In this document: positions 41,431-52,846 of the stretch, one piece after another
How the letters are laid out: each line of letters begins with the position of its first letter
Numbering within the stretch: the stretch's first letter is position 1
DNA from: Melitaea cinxia
Lineage: Eukaryota > Arthropoda > Insecta > Lepidoptera > Nymphalidae
Assembly: GCF_905220565.1 (NCBI RefSeq)
Contig: NC_059409.1
Coordinates: 14,502,549-14,566,548 of the forward strand
Direction: 5' to 3'
DNA: 64,000 bases
The notes under the pieces: generated by a model
The model's database searches: none
What the model saw: only the letters and a program-made list of their open reading frames with translations
Told to the model about the DNA's origin: nothing
Translations under genes and position numbers: made by a program

Positions 41431-41737
41431 TACTTATTTTTGGATAACTTTAAGGATAATCTTTGCACCGTGACCAACAACTTAGTAAATATTTATTAGG
41501 TTTAATGGTCTATCCCGAGGCGTGATTCTGTTAAATCAATCGATTTGCAGATATAGATTAGTAATGTTATTCATACGAGTCATTTTGTCATATTCTAGAG
41601 TTCTAATGTTACCAAATGTACCGGTATATTGTTTTAGTACATGTGATACTCAGTGAATACAATTACATTTTTGTGGTAAAGTTAACATTGTAATCATTGA
41701 CCGACCAGTTAGTTATTCGCCATTATATAAAGAGTTA
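41431..41737. other. AT-rich stretch without recognised feature
   Basis: No gene or repeat match. Confidence 0.4.
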
Positions 41738-41919
41738 CCAGCTGACCCCGCAAACCTTGTTTTGCTATATATATTTTTAACCCCCCTTAATTCCCCCCTT
41801 ATAACTTAGGGATATGAAAAATTGGCCGATTCTCAAACTTACTCGATATGCAAACAAAATTTCATAAAAATCGATCCAACCGTTTCGGAGGAGATTGTAA
41901 CTAACATTGTGACACGAGA
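41738..41919 (-). mobile_element. H1 Helitron-like element, short copy
   Basis: Ends on the minus strand with GGGGTCAGCTGG (CTAG altered to CTGG) and starts TCTCGTGTCACAATG. The G-rich tract of other copies appears here as C runs broken by T. Confidence 0.7.
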
Positions 41920-42939
41920 ATTTTATGTGTAGATGTAGATAAGAATAATTTTTTTCTATGTTTGAAATTCTTCTATGTTTGAAAGGTTCAACTCGCATCC
42001 TTTATTTATTTATTAAATAATAAATTTATAAATAAAATTATGTTCTGGGCAAGAATGTTGTCTCTATGCCTTAGGGTCAGCGGAACTTGTGTAAGATGTT
42101 GATGCGTGCAGTTCGGCTAAGGACATCTTACCAATCTTTTCGGCAGACATGTTTAGTAGGTTGTCTGGTAAACTAAGTACCTGCAATTGCATCGTGTGTA
42201 CTTCACGAGGCAGATCTGTTTGCCGATTTGAACTGTGAACAAAGGTAAAATATATCCAAATATAATCATATGTTACGATGATTTATTGTACATAGGAAAT
42301 GCCTATATATATTACATGAATTAATTAAAAAATAACAAATACCGTAAAATAAAATAAATCAAACAAAATAATGATAATAATAATAATTCAAACTATTAAG
42401 TGAAATAAAAAAAACATGTGTCTTTATTTATTTTTGTCGACAGTATAAAATTACATAAATAATTTAAAAAAAAATTACTAGGAATATTTAATTACAAACG
42501 TCATATTATACAGTAGTGTGACTGATATTACGTCACTTCCGTTATATATTTTTCTTACGGTTTTAGTATCACATTTTTTTTCAGTTCGGTCACCCAGCCA
42601 AATGTCAAGCCTGCTGTATGGAACTTCGTTCCAATATTTATACTATGTATGGTGCATGATTATGTATAGTACTTTAAAATGCTTCTTAATCTCAGAGTAT
42701 CAGGAGGAGAGTTTAGAGGTATTTAGTAGTAGATTGTCCTTTTTTAGCGTTGCTTGCATACACTATAACTTATAGCGGATCAGCTTGGTGTCTTCGATTT
42801 TTTTCCGTCTTGGGGATATGATAAAGCAGGTAAGCCTTTTCCTCCAGTAGTAGTGCGTCAATTAGGCTGTTATACTTACAGAATAGGCTTTAACAAAAGA
42901 CCGTTTTTAATAATTACTTGGATGACAAAAGACGTACGG
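41920..42939. other. Unassigned stretch
   Basis: The block at 42060-42250 has more balanced composition (GCCTTAGGGTCAGCGGAAC) but no long frame. The 85-codon forward frame at 42518-42775 shows no domain. Confidence 0.35.
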
Positions 42940-43325
42940 TCTGCGTGACGGTATGCGAATATCGTAGCTTATGGACGCCTGTAACACCAGGAGTAGGAGG
43001 AACATCCCCTGGAGCTCTAGTACTGTGCAGGCAGGGCAGTGCGGTGTCGCAGGAACACAAACCTACTTGAGAGCAGTATTATTTAGCTGTGATCTTATTA
43101 GTTAGGTTTTTTTTTATATATATAAAGTTATGTCCACAGGCTTATAGTGCCCGTGCTTTTGTTATTCCGATTTTTAGTTTTATTACTGATCGTTTACTTG
43201 TTACACTACTGCAGCTTACATTAAGAGAACCATATATATATATATTAACTATATATATATTAGTTAGGTTTAGGTACTTCCCCAGTTGGACTGATTCAAA
43301 TTTTGAGCAAAATATTTTAGGGTAA
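42940..43325 (-). mobile_element. SINE-A copy, split by a small insertion
   Basis: The left part (TATGCGAATATCGTAGCTTA to AGCTGTGATCTTATTAG) and the right part (TTAGGTACTTCCCCAGTTGG to ATTTTGAGC) join across the 148-bp insert. Confidence 0.75.
43110..43257 (-). mobile_element. Unidentified retro-inserted sequence with 14-bp duplication
   Basis: TATTAGTTAGGTTT is repeated exactly at 43096-43109 and 43258-43271. The insert begins with a T run and TA repeats on the plus strand, so on the minus strand it ends in (TA)n followed by A, as a reverse-transcribed RNA would. The interior (GTTATGTCCACAGGCTTATA) matches no family in this window; it could be a processed transcript of a host RNA or a rare SINE. 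Confidence 0.65.
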
Positions 43326-44911
43326 AGTAAGAAATCTTAATATCTAATGTCCGTAATTGCGCAACTGTGTTAGCTTAATCTCTGTCTGTATTATATTGTA
43401 TATTGAAATCATAATAATTATGTATAAGCAGAACCGAACTAAAGACGAACTTCATCCATGTACTTAATGGATGAAAATCATTTTAGAAAAAAACTTGACA
43501 AAGATTGACTGAAACATTCCTGGCCAGGCTGTATTTAATTCAAAATAAAAAATGTATGTATGTAAATGTATTTTTAATTAAAAAATGCACTTAAGAGTTC
43601 AAAGAAATAATTTAATACCTACCGACCGTATGATGCCTGTAGAAAATGCGAACGTTATTTTTTTATTCTTTTATTAAGTTTAGGGACTTTTGTACGCCAG
43701 CCCCATTGTTACTTTTGCAAAATAATCACAACACGTACAAAAAAACTGAAACAAAAAAATCTCAATTACTAATGAATTTGGGTTGTCTATTATTTTCCTG
43801 GTATACCTACTGGGTGGTATAAACAGCTAAGTATATTAATATATATTGTACTAGTCACTTTCACCCACATGTTTAATAAATAAATCTTACATCAAAATGA
43901 GCTCTGTGTCATTGTGAAAATTACGACAGGGTAGCCTGCTAAAAGGATGGCTTGAATGACAATTGCCGAATATAATATCGCCTGGACGGGAGTTTTCCAG
44001 TCAACTTTTTTGCAATTTATCTTTAGTATACTAAAGAAGATAGTTATTTAATATGTATCTATTAAGTAGATGGGTAAAGATCACATTTTAAATGCTACAT
44101 TATTTACTTACATTTGTATTTAATTAGAATTACATATAGACGCCAATTACATTCGAGTTTGTTGATGTCGTTATAAATATAAGCTATTCACTACATATAT
44201 TTTTGAGTAAATTATATGTATCTCTTGATTTCCAATATGCTTTAAAAAATTAACTTTTAAAGACCTGCTTAGTAAGGAATATTGTAGGCTATTAATCATC
44301 ACGATATGAACCTTGGTTTCTTGTCAGTAAAGGTTTATCATATCCATAATTAGCAGTAACATAACGAGGTTCGACTAGTATCTGATTTGAATCAGCTGTT
44401 CCAAAAAATCCTAAACATGTTTTCATAATTAATGCTCAAAGAGTCGAAAATAAGACAGGCTTAGTGCCAAGATGAACATAAACACATGACTAATGGTTTT
44501 TGCTTTATTATTTCCGTTATGCAATCCTTAAAACGAATATGAAAGGTTAGTTTAGTGCATTAAACAAATTAAAGAAAAATAAAGACGGAAGGTTGCCAAT
44601 AATCGCTACTAAGCAATAAGAACGCCTTATTGGGGGCATCTTTTAAGTTTTTGTTTATGTAATAGCGTTTTATAAGTTTTATTGTCGTTTGCGCCAAATG
44701 TCTTTTTATATTATTTTAATATATCTAAAAATATAATATTATCATATATGTATGATAAAGTTGTTATAAGTATCTTCGGGTTGTGATTATTTTAAAGATA
44801 ATGGTTTCGTGTATGCATAATGGCTGCTTAACGATGCGAAAGTTCAAAGTTCGTATTTTGTCTCAGACTTGTTGTAACCACTTCCTCTCTTATTTATCTA
44901 ATATATAAAAT
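43326..44911. other. AT-rich stretch without recognised feature
   Basis: No recognisable protein or repeat family over about 1.6 kb. Confidence 0.4.
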
Positions 44912-45220
44912 TCTCGTGTCGCGGTGTTTGTAGTTAAACTCCTCCGAAACGGCTTGACCGATTCTCATGAAATTTAGTGTGCATATCGGGTAGGTCTGAG
45001 AATCGAACAACATCTATTTTTCATACCCCTAAGTTATAGGGGGGGGGGGGGGGTTAAGAGGGTTAATAAAATATTATGAAATTTTATGAGCATGTCGGGT
45101 AGGTCTGAGAATCGGTCAACGTCTATTTTTCATTCCCCTAAGTTATAAAGGGGGAGGGGGGAGATTTATTGTGAAGGTTAATGAAATATATGGCAAAACA
45201 ACGTTTGTGGGGACAGCTTG
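44912..45220 (+). mobile_element. H1 Helitron-like element with internal duplication
   Basis: Starts TCTCGTGTCGCGGTGTTTG and ends CAACGTTTGTGGGGACAGCT. A block of about 110 bp (GGGTAGGTCTGAGAATCG to CCCCTAAGTTATA) occurs twice in tandem. A run of 15 G lies at 45039-45053. Confidence 0.8.
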
Positions 45221-46438
45221 TATTACTTATAAAATTTAATTGTAGATCAACATAGGTTTTCATATTTATGGTAAAATAAACAATAAGAAGAGATGTATCA
45301 GATGCTGCATTCTTCTTACCATCTAAAGAGATAACTTTAGGTATCAGATAGAGCCAAAGTACGGTAGAGGTGATGTTATACATACACATCCACACATATA
45401 CATTCACATTTATGTCTGTGTATAAAGGAGTTGGACAGCAGTTAGAAGTATTAATACATAAGTATAAATTTTAATGCCTCTATTATCTCGATAAATGTAG
45501 TTGTTCTAAAAACTTTTCGGGCCTGTTTTACCGGTTCTATAAATAGTTTATCCTTCACATAGTTTACGAATAGACTTTAACAGCAAGAGGTAGAATAGTC
45601 CGCTTGGACCTGTTTCATGAAATATCCTATAAATAAACTGGAATATGTGTGTAAATTTTATTTGTTGGAGACTTATTTATAAACATAGTCTTATATCTAT
45701 AGGTTTTGCACCTTACCATCAGGTGAAAGGTTGCCGATCTAATTGTATAAAAAAAGCTAGTTAGGAACAAATTCAGTTAAAGCTTCTATATATATTTATA
45801 AGTAATACGATATTGTTTTTGTACCTCGTCAAACCGTTTATTTTCTTTTTGACCGCTCACACCTATAAATTACACTTTTTTTTTTAAATATTGTACTAAA
45901 AACTCCTACAGTAATGTATTACTTTATAGACGGGTGACGGAGTGCCCTGTGCATAACACACAATATATGTATATGAAACAGTTCTTGAAATGCGATTAAT
46001 CTATCATATGTTAAAATTAATTTGACGTCATATAATTATTGTTTCTATAAATTCAATAAAAAAAAGGAAATATAAATAGTATCTATAACTCCAACATTTA
46101 TTATTTGCAACGATTTAAGTCGAAATCTTAGAATTTAATTTCAAACCAAGAGTAAAGAACAATAACTCTGTTCAATCATTTATTTATTTTTTGTCGACTG
46201 CCTTAAAATGTAAATACACGCGTGAGTGAAATTTTACTTTCAAACGCGTGGTTAATAAAGTTTAAATCAAGTTTATATCAGAGTTATGAGCAAATATACT
46301 TGGAAAGTCACACACCTACCTACTTATTTATATACATAAATATATGGGAACCTTTTACTGCATCTGATATATGTTGATGTTCTGAGTACTTTTAAAGCTT
46401 TAAATCCTTAAGCCGTAACGTTTCGTTGCCAATTTTGA
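45221..46438. other. AT-rich stretch; SINE-A scrap at 45705-45756
   Basis: CACCTTACCATCAGGTGAAA and TTGCCGATCTAATTG are the last part of SINE-A. Nothing else was recognised, including in the minus-strand frame at 45138-45407. Confidence 0.45.
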
Positions 46439-46716
46439 ACTGAGGTAGGGCACAGCAGGAATTCCCTGCTCAAAATATGGAGCAGCCCGACTGGGGAAGT
46501 ACCTCGACTTTACAGAAGATCACAGCAAAATAATACTGTTTTCATACAGTATTGTGTTCCTGTTAGTGAGTAAGGTTACCAGAGCTCCTGGGGGGATTGG
46601 GGATTGGGTCGGCAACGCGCTTGCGATGCTTCTGGTGTTGCAAGCGTCTATAAGCTACGGTAATCGCTTACCATCAGGTGAGCCGTACGCTTGTTTGCCG
46701 ACCTAGTGATATAAAA
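46439..46716 (+). mobile_element. SINE-A, well preserved
   Basis: AACTGAGGTAGGGCACAGCA to GCCGACCTAGTGATATAAAA, followed by a run of A. With the copies at 28.1 and 62.6 kb it gives a reliable view of the family. Confidence 0.92.
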
Positions 46717-46867
46717 GAAAAAAAAAAAAGAATTACGAAACAAATATCAAAGAAACCATATTACTGAGAAAGACTGTTATTGCTCCTTACATCTTGTATT
46801 TGACAGCTGCTCCTGTATCTCTAAAGATGTAATAGGATTTTTAAAATTTTCAAGTATTATGTATGTA

Positions 46868-47086
46868 ATAGTTGCGCCCCGAGGTTTTACCCGTGTAATT
46901 TTTGATTCCGTGGAAATGCAAAGATAAAAAGAACCATATTATGTGTTATTCTAGATCTTCAGCTATGTAGGTACGCTATAGGTACGTACCAAGTTTAATT
47001 AAAATCGGTCTAGTAATTTTTGCGTGAAAGAGAAACAATCTCCATCCTCACAAACTTTCGGATTGAAAATAGGATTAGTAGGCTTA
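46868..47086 (-). mobile_element. Helitron-like element, decayed
   Basis: GCGCCCCGAGGTTTTACCCG at the left and AAAATAGGATTAGTAGG at the right are the usual edges of this group. The CTAG end is not intact. Confidence 0.5.
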
Positions 47087-48117
47087 TTAAGCCAGCTTAA
47101 ATTAAAACGAACTTAAGAAATTAAATGGTTTTGTGTTCTTTTTGATTTTTTGCCGATTTTACCCAAAAATCTTAAAAATATGAATATGTCGGCACCTGTG
47201 CTGTCGTACATAATTAGCAAGGAATTTATAAACAACAGATGCACTGATAACGCCACCTAGCACATCGTTCGATACTCACCTACCTTCACTTATCCTATTA
47301 CTCGAGTCATTCATTATGACCTGTATAAAAAAGGCCTAGAGTAACCTTGGGCCGCGGCTAAGGCAGTGTTGGCTTTGGCTTGACACGTTAAACTTTTTGT
47401 ATTCTGCTAGCTGCTTAAATTAGACGCTTTTGATAATTAATTTGTGCAAATGAATTAATTGTTACATATTATACTACGGTCTATAATTGTTAACTAATAT
47501 CTATCTTGTGTTACCTTACATTGTAATTAACCATTGTGACCTCCTTCCTACGTATACATAATTTCTGTTAGTATGGTTTTGGGTATAATAACTTTTCGTG
47601 CGAGTTTTAAGTCGTTCTCAGCCGAAGGCTTAAAAGTACTTACCTGTTTAAAAGCTTGACTGTACATTTTTCAATTTCCAGTTACATTTTAAATTTTATA
47701 TTACAAACTAACATATTCATTCCAAGCCTTTTAGACATTAACATAATTCTTTGTAGCGCGACAAGTTTTATGCGTGGGGGATATTTTTGATGTATAATTT
47801 AATTATAAGAAATATACATGTATTGATGTATCCATACAAAGTGTTTAATTTTTTTTTTACGTTCGTTCTCAAACAAAAAAAAAATGTCAATTTCTCAAAT
47901 GTAAATTGATGTTAATTAAAGTCGTTTTTTATTTAGTTTGAGAATTATTTCAAGTCAGTTAATAAACAAAGCATGTTTACCGAAACATGTTTTAATTTAA
48001 TATTGTTTAGGGTCCGGTTCACTGGTTTGCGGGTAATGCTTTTTTACGGATGGTATTAAACAGACAAAAGTTTTTAATAAATTATTCTAACCAACAAATT
48101 TCTCTATATTTATGGGA
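47087..48117. other. AT-rich stretch without recognised feature
   Basis: No gene or repeat match noticed. Confidence 0.4.
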
Positions 48118-48291
48118 TACTACCTTTTACCTACGGTTTCGCTCGCATTTTTTTTTAAGGAAAAAGTATCCTATGTTACTTCTAATACCTCCAAGAATAT
48201 GTCTTCAAAGTTTCATGATGATCGATTAAGTAGTTTTCGCGTGAATGCGTAACAAACAAACTTACATTCACATTTATAATTTTAGTAGGGA
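48118..48291 (-). mobile_element. H2 Helitron-like element
   Basis: On the minus strand it starts TCCCTACTAAAATTATAAAT and contains TTCACGCGAAAACTACTTAA. The 3' part GCGAGCGAAACCGTAGG has lost its CTAG. It is the opposite-strand relative of the copy at 14.4 kb. Confidence 0.7.
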
Positions 48292-48463
48292 TTTATTTTT
48301 GCAAAAATGAACCGAAACAGTGAAGTTCATTATTTGACGAGAAACATGTCTTGATGACCTGTTCGACCTCGTGATATTAAATTATATTCGTAACTTATGT
48401 GCAGAATAAACTTTATCCATAACTGGTGAAACCGGGCCCTTATAATTAACTACATAACTTCTC

Positions 48464-48785
48464 TTCGCGACTTCCTCCGCGTGGAATAGTTACTTTGGGC
48501 TAACGCTAACTTTAACCCGAACTTAAACTGTTTACGCAGCGCACGCAGCGGAAGCTCTCAAAAGGGAAAAAAGGAACTCCGATTTTGTAACATTCTTCAT
48601 TGGTGCTCCGCTCCTATTAGTTTTAGCGTGGTGATATCTAGTCTGTGTCTGTCTATCCTCTATAAATGGGCTATCTAACGCGGAAAGAATTTTTCAAATC
48701 GGACCCACAATTCCTGAGATTGGCGCGTTCAAGTAAACAAACAAACAAACAAACAAACTCTTCATCTTTACAATATCGGGTGTCC
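48464..48785. repeat. Interspersed repeat with (CAAA)n
   Basis: CGACTTCCTCCGCGTGGAAT, TTTGGGCTAACGC and CTAACGCGGAAAGAATTTTT resemble a common lepidopteran repeat. It ends in CAAACAAACAAACAAACAAA (48731-48754). Class not assigned. Confidence 0.45.
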
Positions 48786-48859
48786 GCCGGGAAGGTATAC
48801 TACTTTTTTTTGTCGCCATTTTGGTAAACGTTAAATAAATAATAATAAATAAATAAATA

Positions 48860-49068
48860 TTTACACAATACACACACGGTCGTCTGTTCCTAAAGTAAGC
48901 AACTTAATGCTTGTGTTATAGGTAACAGCCGACTGGTATATAGCTACATTTTTTTTTTTTTCGATAAACATACTTATAAATAATACATATATAAATATAT
49001 AAATAAATATTTATATTACACCCAGACTCGGGGTGGGAATCGAACCCACAACCCTCGGAGCAGAAGAC
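48860..49068 (-). mobile_element. SINE-D copy, head truncated
   Basis: The complement of the body (GTCGTCTGTTCCTAAAGTAA, AGCAACTTAATGCTTGTG) leads to B-box complement GGGAATCGAACCCAC, then stops at GAGCAGAAGA, where mariner-like DNA begins. Confidence 0.75.
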
Positions 49069-49125
49069 GTTAGTCTTGACAGTTCATATTTGGCAGTCGT
49101 GAAGTAGACACGTGGCAAATTTATT

Positions 49126-49819
49126 ATGGAAAAATATTCGATAAACCAACGTGTTTTAATCGTTAAAAGATTTTATCAAAATCAATCATCGATGAGAAAG
49201 TTACGTGAAATTTTTAAGGAGAAACAACGTGCCAACCAAACGCATTATTTATCGTGTAGTGAATGATTTCGAAGAAAGAGGGTCTGTAAGTGATAGGCCC
49301 AAGCCTGGGCCACAACGTACTGCAAGATCGGCTGAAAACATTACTGCTGCTCAAGAAAATGTTCAAAACAATCCATTAACGATGAATCCATTCGACGCCG
49401 TGCTCAGGAGCTTGGTCTTCAAAGAACAAGTTTGGCCACAATTTTGCACAAGGATTTGCATTTGTTTTCAGTTGACACAAGAGTTTCTTCCACAAGACCT
49501 TTTACGCCGCCGTACATATGCCAATAGAATGTTTCAGCTCGCCCATGACAACCCCGATTTTCATGAAAAAATCAAAATGAGTGACGAGGCACATTTTCAT
49601 TTAAATGGATATGTGAATAAACAGAATAGTCGGTTCTGGGCAATGAAAAACCCTCAAATTATTCATCAGTCACCTTTACATTCATTAAAAGTGACAGTCT
49701 GGTGTACAATTTGGTCAGAAGGTATCATTGGACCTTACTTCTTTGAAAATGAAAACGGCGTAACGGTAAATGTGAATGGGGAGCGATATCGTGATATGAT
49801 TGGAAACTTTACTTTTTAA
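49126..49819 (+). pseudogene. Mariner-like transposase, frameshifted and truncated
   Basis: Reading starts at the ATG at 49126 (MEKYSINQRVLIVKRFYQNQ). It shifts frame near 49220 into YRVVNDFEERGSVSDRPKPG, shifts again near 49390 (IRRRAQELGLQRTSLATIL), and returns near 49465 to LLRRRTYANRMFQLAHDNP. MSDEAHFHLNGYVNKQNSRF contains the first catalytic Asp; VTVWCTIW and GIIGPYFFENENG follow. The frame ends at IGNFTF and the second and third catalytic acids are missing. No inverted ends were found. Not functional; unrelated in sequence to the intact Tc1-like element at 39 kb. Confidence 0.85.
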
Positions 49820-49859
49820 TAGCGCTTAGCGGCAATACAACGTTTGCCGAGTCAGCTAG
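49818..49859 (+). repeat. Isolated H1 Helitron 3' terminus
   Basis: TAATAGCGCTTAGCGGCAAT then the hairpin CGGCAA-tacaacgt-TTGCCG and AGTCAGCTAG before T is the intact H1 end, but the rest of H1 is absent. It directly abuts the truncated transposase. Confidence 0.7.
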
Positions 49860-49871
49860 TTTTTATTATAC

Positions 49872-50065
49872 AATTAGGTCGACATACAAATGTACGGCTC
49901 ACCTGATGGTAAGCGAATACCGTAGCTTATAGACGTCTGCAACACTAGAAGCATCGCAGGCGCATTGGCGACCTTACCCCCAATCCCTCTCAGAAGCTCT
50001 GGTCATCTTACCTCACCACAGGAACACATCAATGCTTGAAAGCAGTATTAATCAGATTTTATTAA
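49872..50065 (-). mobile_element. SINE-A, 5'-truncated
   Basis: ATTAGGTCGACATACAAATG to GCTTGAAAGCAGTATTAATC on plus, complementary to the last two thirds of SINE-A. Confidence 0.75.
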
Positions 50066-51360
50066 GTTTTAGGGACGAACTTTAGTGGTTCTTTTTAACC
50101 GACTTCATAAAAGCAGGCAGTGTAGCGATTTTCATGATTTTTTTTTATATTCCAAAGTTCCATTAAGTTTGAGCAAGACCAGCCGAGTACTTTTTGAGTT
50201 CTACGTAATATTTATATAGTACTACGTAATAGTTTTTGTTGATGGAAATTTTAGTCAGTTTTTTTTCCGAGCAAAAGATTATGGTAATGTTGTTCAGTAT
50301 TATTTTACTGCAATCCGGTTCCTGAAACTACGTTTTCGTGTATACATTTATTTATTTATTTATATTTTATTGCACCAACATTAAAGAATTGTATAAAAGC
50401 CGGACTTAATTCTAAAAGCTGGACAAAAGCGGATGTTTGTAGGTGTGCAGAATTGGGTATTACTAAAATTCACATTAAGAGAAGAAAAAGAGACAAAAAG
50501 GAGGGAAAATGAGGTAAAGTTAGTGACAATCGTTATATTACACACACGAGCAAATAATAATAAATCGAATATTAATAGTGAAAATTTCATTATCGTGTTA
50601 AATGTATAAACCAGAGCAACTGCAAATACTGAGGATTGGACTGTCTGACGTTTTTATGAGCATTAAAATTACTAATTTACTTAAATTTAAATATAACGTT
50701 GAAATAAACTACGCTTAAATTATTTATAAGTTACTAGAATGATTTAAAAACGGGATAATTATCATTTTGCGGAGCTCGGTATTTTTATATTATCTACGAA
50801 TGTCTCGTGAACAAGAGGTATCTGTCTAAAGGTTGGTATATTAGTAATAAACATTTGAAATTAACAACCTCTCTGGCAAATTTTAAGCCGGTAACACGAA
50901 ATATGAAGGACTATTATACAAACTTGTGCGAGCCTTTAAACCTCTTTAGTTCGCTCCTACCGAACAATCCATTCTTAGCGAACGTTTACTAACTATAATA
51001 AACTCCCTGTCCATCTTTATACGTCAAGCAGTTTCCGGGATTTCGTGATGAGTGAATGACCTAATGATTTTGTATAAAGATGTAAAAATTCTGTTAGTGT
51101 GAAATCCTTAAAGTAGGCATCGCGTCGTTGCTCGTCTCAAGGTTAATGAACTCACGTAAGCCTCGAAGTTAGGAATATTGTTGCGTCAGCACGACTAAAG
51201 GGCCGAAGCTTGTCATTAACTATTGCGACAATGCTTTAAATAGCGTCAAAATTAGTCTACTACTCTAGTAATAATTATACTTTGTAACGAATTCCAGTGT
51301 ATTGAATATTAATGGATTAAATTTAAAGATATTCTTTTCAAATAATATAGCTTCACTTTG
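50066..51360. other. AT-rich stretch without recognised feature
   Basis: TTTTTAACCGACTTCATAAA near 50095 is a repeat F end. No domain in the frames at 50381-50590 or 50807-50992. Confidence 0.4.
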
Positions 51361-51545
51361 ACTAGCCCGTTGTCGCAGTTGTAGTGCTTTATGCTCAGTG
51401 GCTTGCGATTTCGATTCTTGCCTGTGTCTGGGTGTCATTTGTATTTATATATTTATTTATGTATTATTTCTATGTATATTTTTTAGCATTAAGTTATTTA
51501 CCATAAGTACAGTCGACCGTATGTGTATGTTATAAGATATTTACT
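51361..51545 (+). mobile_element. SINE-D copy, diverged
   Basis: ACTAGCCCGTTGTCGCAGTT, a decayed B-box GATTTCGATTCTTGCC and the body with AGCATTAAGTTATTTACC. Confidence 0.7.
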
Positions 51546-51551
51546 ATAACT

Positions 51552-51790
51552 ATAGACATCCCCAACACAAGAACCATCACAAGCGCGTTGCCCATCCCTA
51601 ATCCCCCAATCCCCAGGAGCTCTGGTCACCTTACTAACCACAGGAACACAACACTGCTTGAAAGCAGTACTATTTAGCCGCGATCTTCTAGTTTCTTCTT
51701 CTCTAATCTTCTAGGTAAGGTAGATATACTTCCCCAGTCGGGCTGCCCCAGATTTTGAGCAGAATATTACATGCTGTGCCCTACCTCAAT
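51552..51790 (-). mobile_element. SINE-A copy
   Basis: On the minus strand from AATTGAGGTAGGGCACAGCA at 51790. A short block TTCTAGTTTCTTCTTCTCTA near 51690 is extra relative to other copies. The 3' end is missing beyond GTCTATAG. Confidence 0.78.
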
Positions 51791-51969
51791 TAATTAATTT
51801 TAAACAATTGTGTAAATTTAATATAAGGTTTTAATCATTTGATTTTAATTTAAAATTCTTTCGCTATATTCACGGCGATAAATATGATTTTATTTAACTT
51901 ATTTCGAAAGGAATTGTATTGGATCCACCCCTCAGTATAAGAATCATCATTTTATATATACCTCGGGAG

Positions 51970-52150
51970 CGGCAAGGCAAACAATCGTATGTCCCTCTTG
52001 TTGGTAAGCGGTTACCGTAACCTTGGCTACAGTGGCCAATGGACACCCCTACTCTCGACCGTTCCATTCATGGACCTCTGGGCTCATTGAGAGCAGTATT
52101 ATTTAGCTGTGATTCTGTAAATTTGAACTATACTTCCCGTATATTACCTG
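51970..52150 (-). mobile_element. SINE-A copy, heavily diverged
   Basis: GTAAGCGGTTACCGTAACCT and GAGAGCAGTATTATTTAGCT remain recognisable; most of the 5' half is lost. Confidence 0.6.
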
Positions 52151-52164
52151 CAATTGTGTACCTA

Positions 52165-52231
52165 AGGTCTGATCCTTCTACTAAAGAGGCCTATGCCCAG
52201 CAGTAGGATATTACAGGCTGAAGCGTGTGGC
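52165..52231 (+). mobile_element. SINE-B, short 3' fragment with 9-bp duplication
   Basis: AGGTCTGATCCTTCTAC to ATTACAGGCTGAAGCG, flanked by GTGTACCTA at 52156-52164 and 52232-52240. Confidence 0.72.
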
Positions 52232-52285
52232 GTGTACCTATATTAATTCATTCATCACGTTCACATTCGTCAGTTACAAATATCA

Positions 52286-52331
52286 ACGATATATATATCG
52301 ATAGGTTATTTTAAACATTTATATATCGATA
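52286..52331 (+). promoter_or_regulatory. Two TATCGATA sites (DRE-like)
   Basis: TATCGATA occurs at 52286-52293 and 52324-52331, 38 bp apart, followed by GC-rich GTTTGCGCCCCTGC. In Drosophila this 8-mer is the DREF binding site of housekeeping promoters; function here is only inferred, and no gene follows. Confidence 0.25.
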
Positions 52332-52579
52332 GTTTGCGCCCCTGCTTGTGGCTCTCGGAGCTCTCTAACAACCGCTTGGGTACAAGGCACCCCTTACACG
52401 ATAGGTAAAGCCGCTTTTGCAAAAAGTGCATTCAATCGTGCATCAACAAATATGATCCTCACTGTCTAGTGAATAGGAATGGAAGGAGGAGAATAGGAAT
52501 GTACTATTGTTTCGTACTTTCAAATAACGAATTTGAAAGAAACTCTCTTTATCAGTTGTATTAAATATTCTCATTTTTA

Positions 52580-52846
52580 ACCGACTTCAAAAAAGGAGTA
52601 AGCTCTCAATTCGTATTGATTAATATTTTATATGTATTTACATAACTTTTTACTGGATGGACCGATTTTGGTGATTCTTTTTAATTCGAAAATTGGTGCT
52701 TGTCATGTGGTCCCATTTAAATTTAATTGAGTGCAGACTGACTGTTCTGACTTTTTGAGCTATCTCTAGTAATGCATATTTAGTTGACTATTTTTACATC
52801 TACCTACATTGTAATCGGTTTTATTTTGTTTGCGAGCAAACACGAT
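52580..52846 (-). repeat. Repeat F, internally deleted copy (267 bp)
   Basis: Plus strand reads ACCGACTTCAAAAAAGGAGT to GTTTGCGAGCAAACACGAT, with TA at 52578-52579 and 52847-52848. Confidence 0.8.

Noticed and set aside
45031..45180. G- and A-rich stretches as a possible telomeric or CRISPR-like array
   Set aside because: They are two tandem blocks of the H1 element with a homopolymer run; there are no regularly spaced unique spacers.
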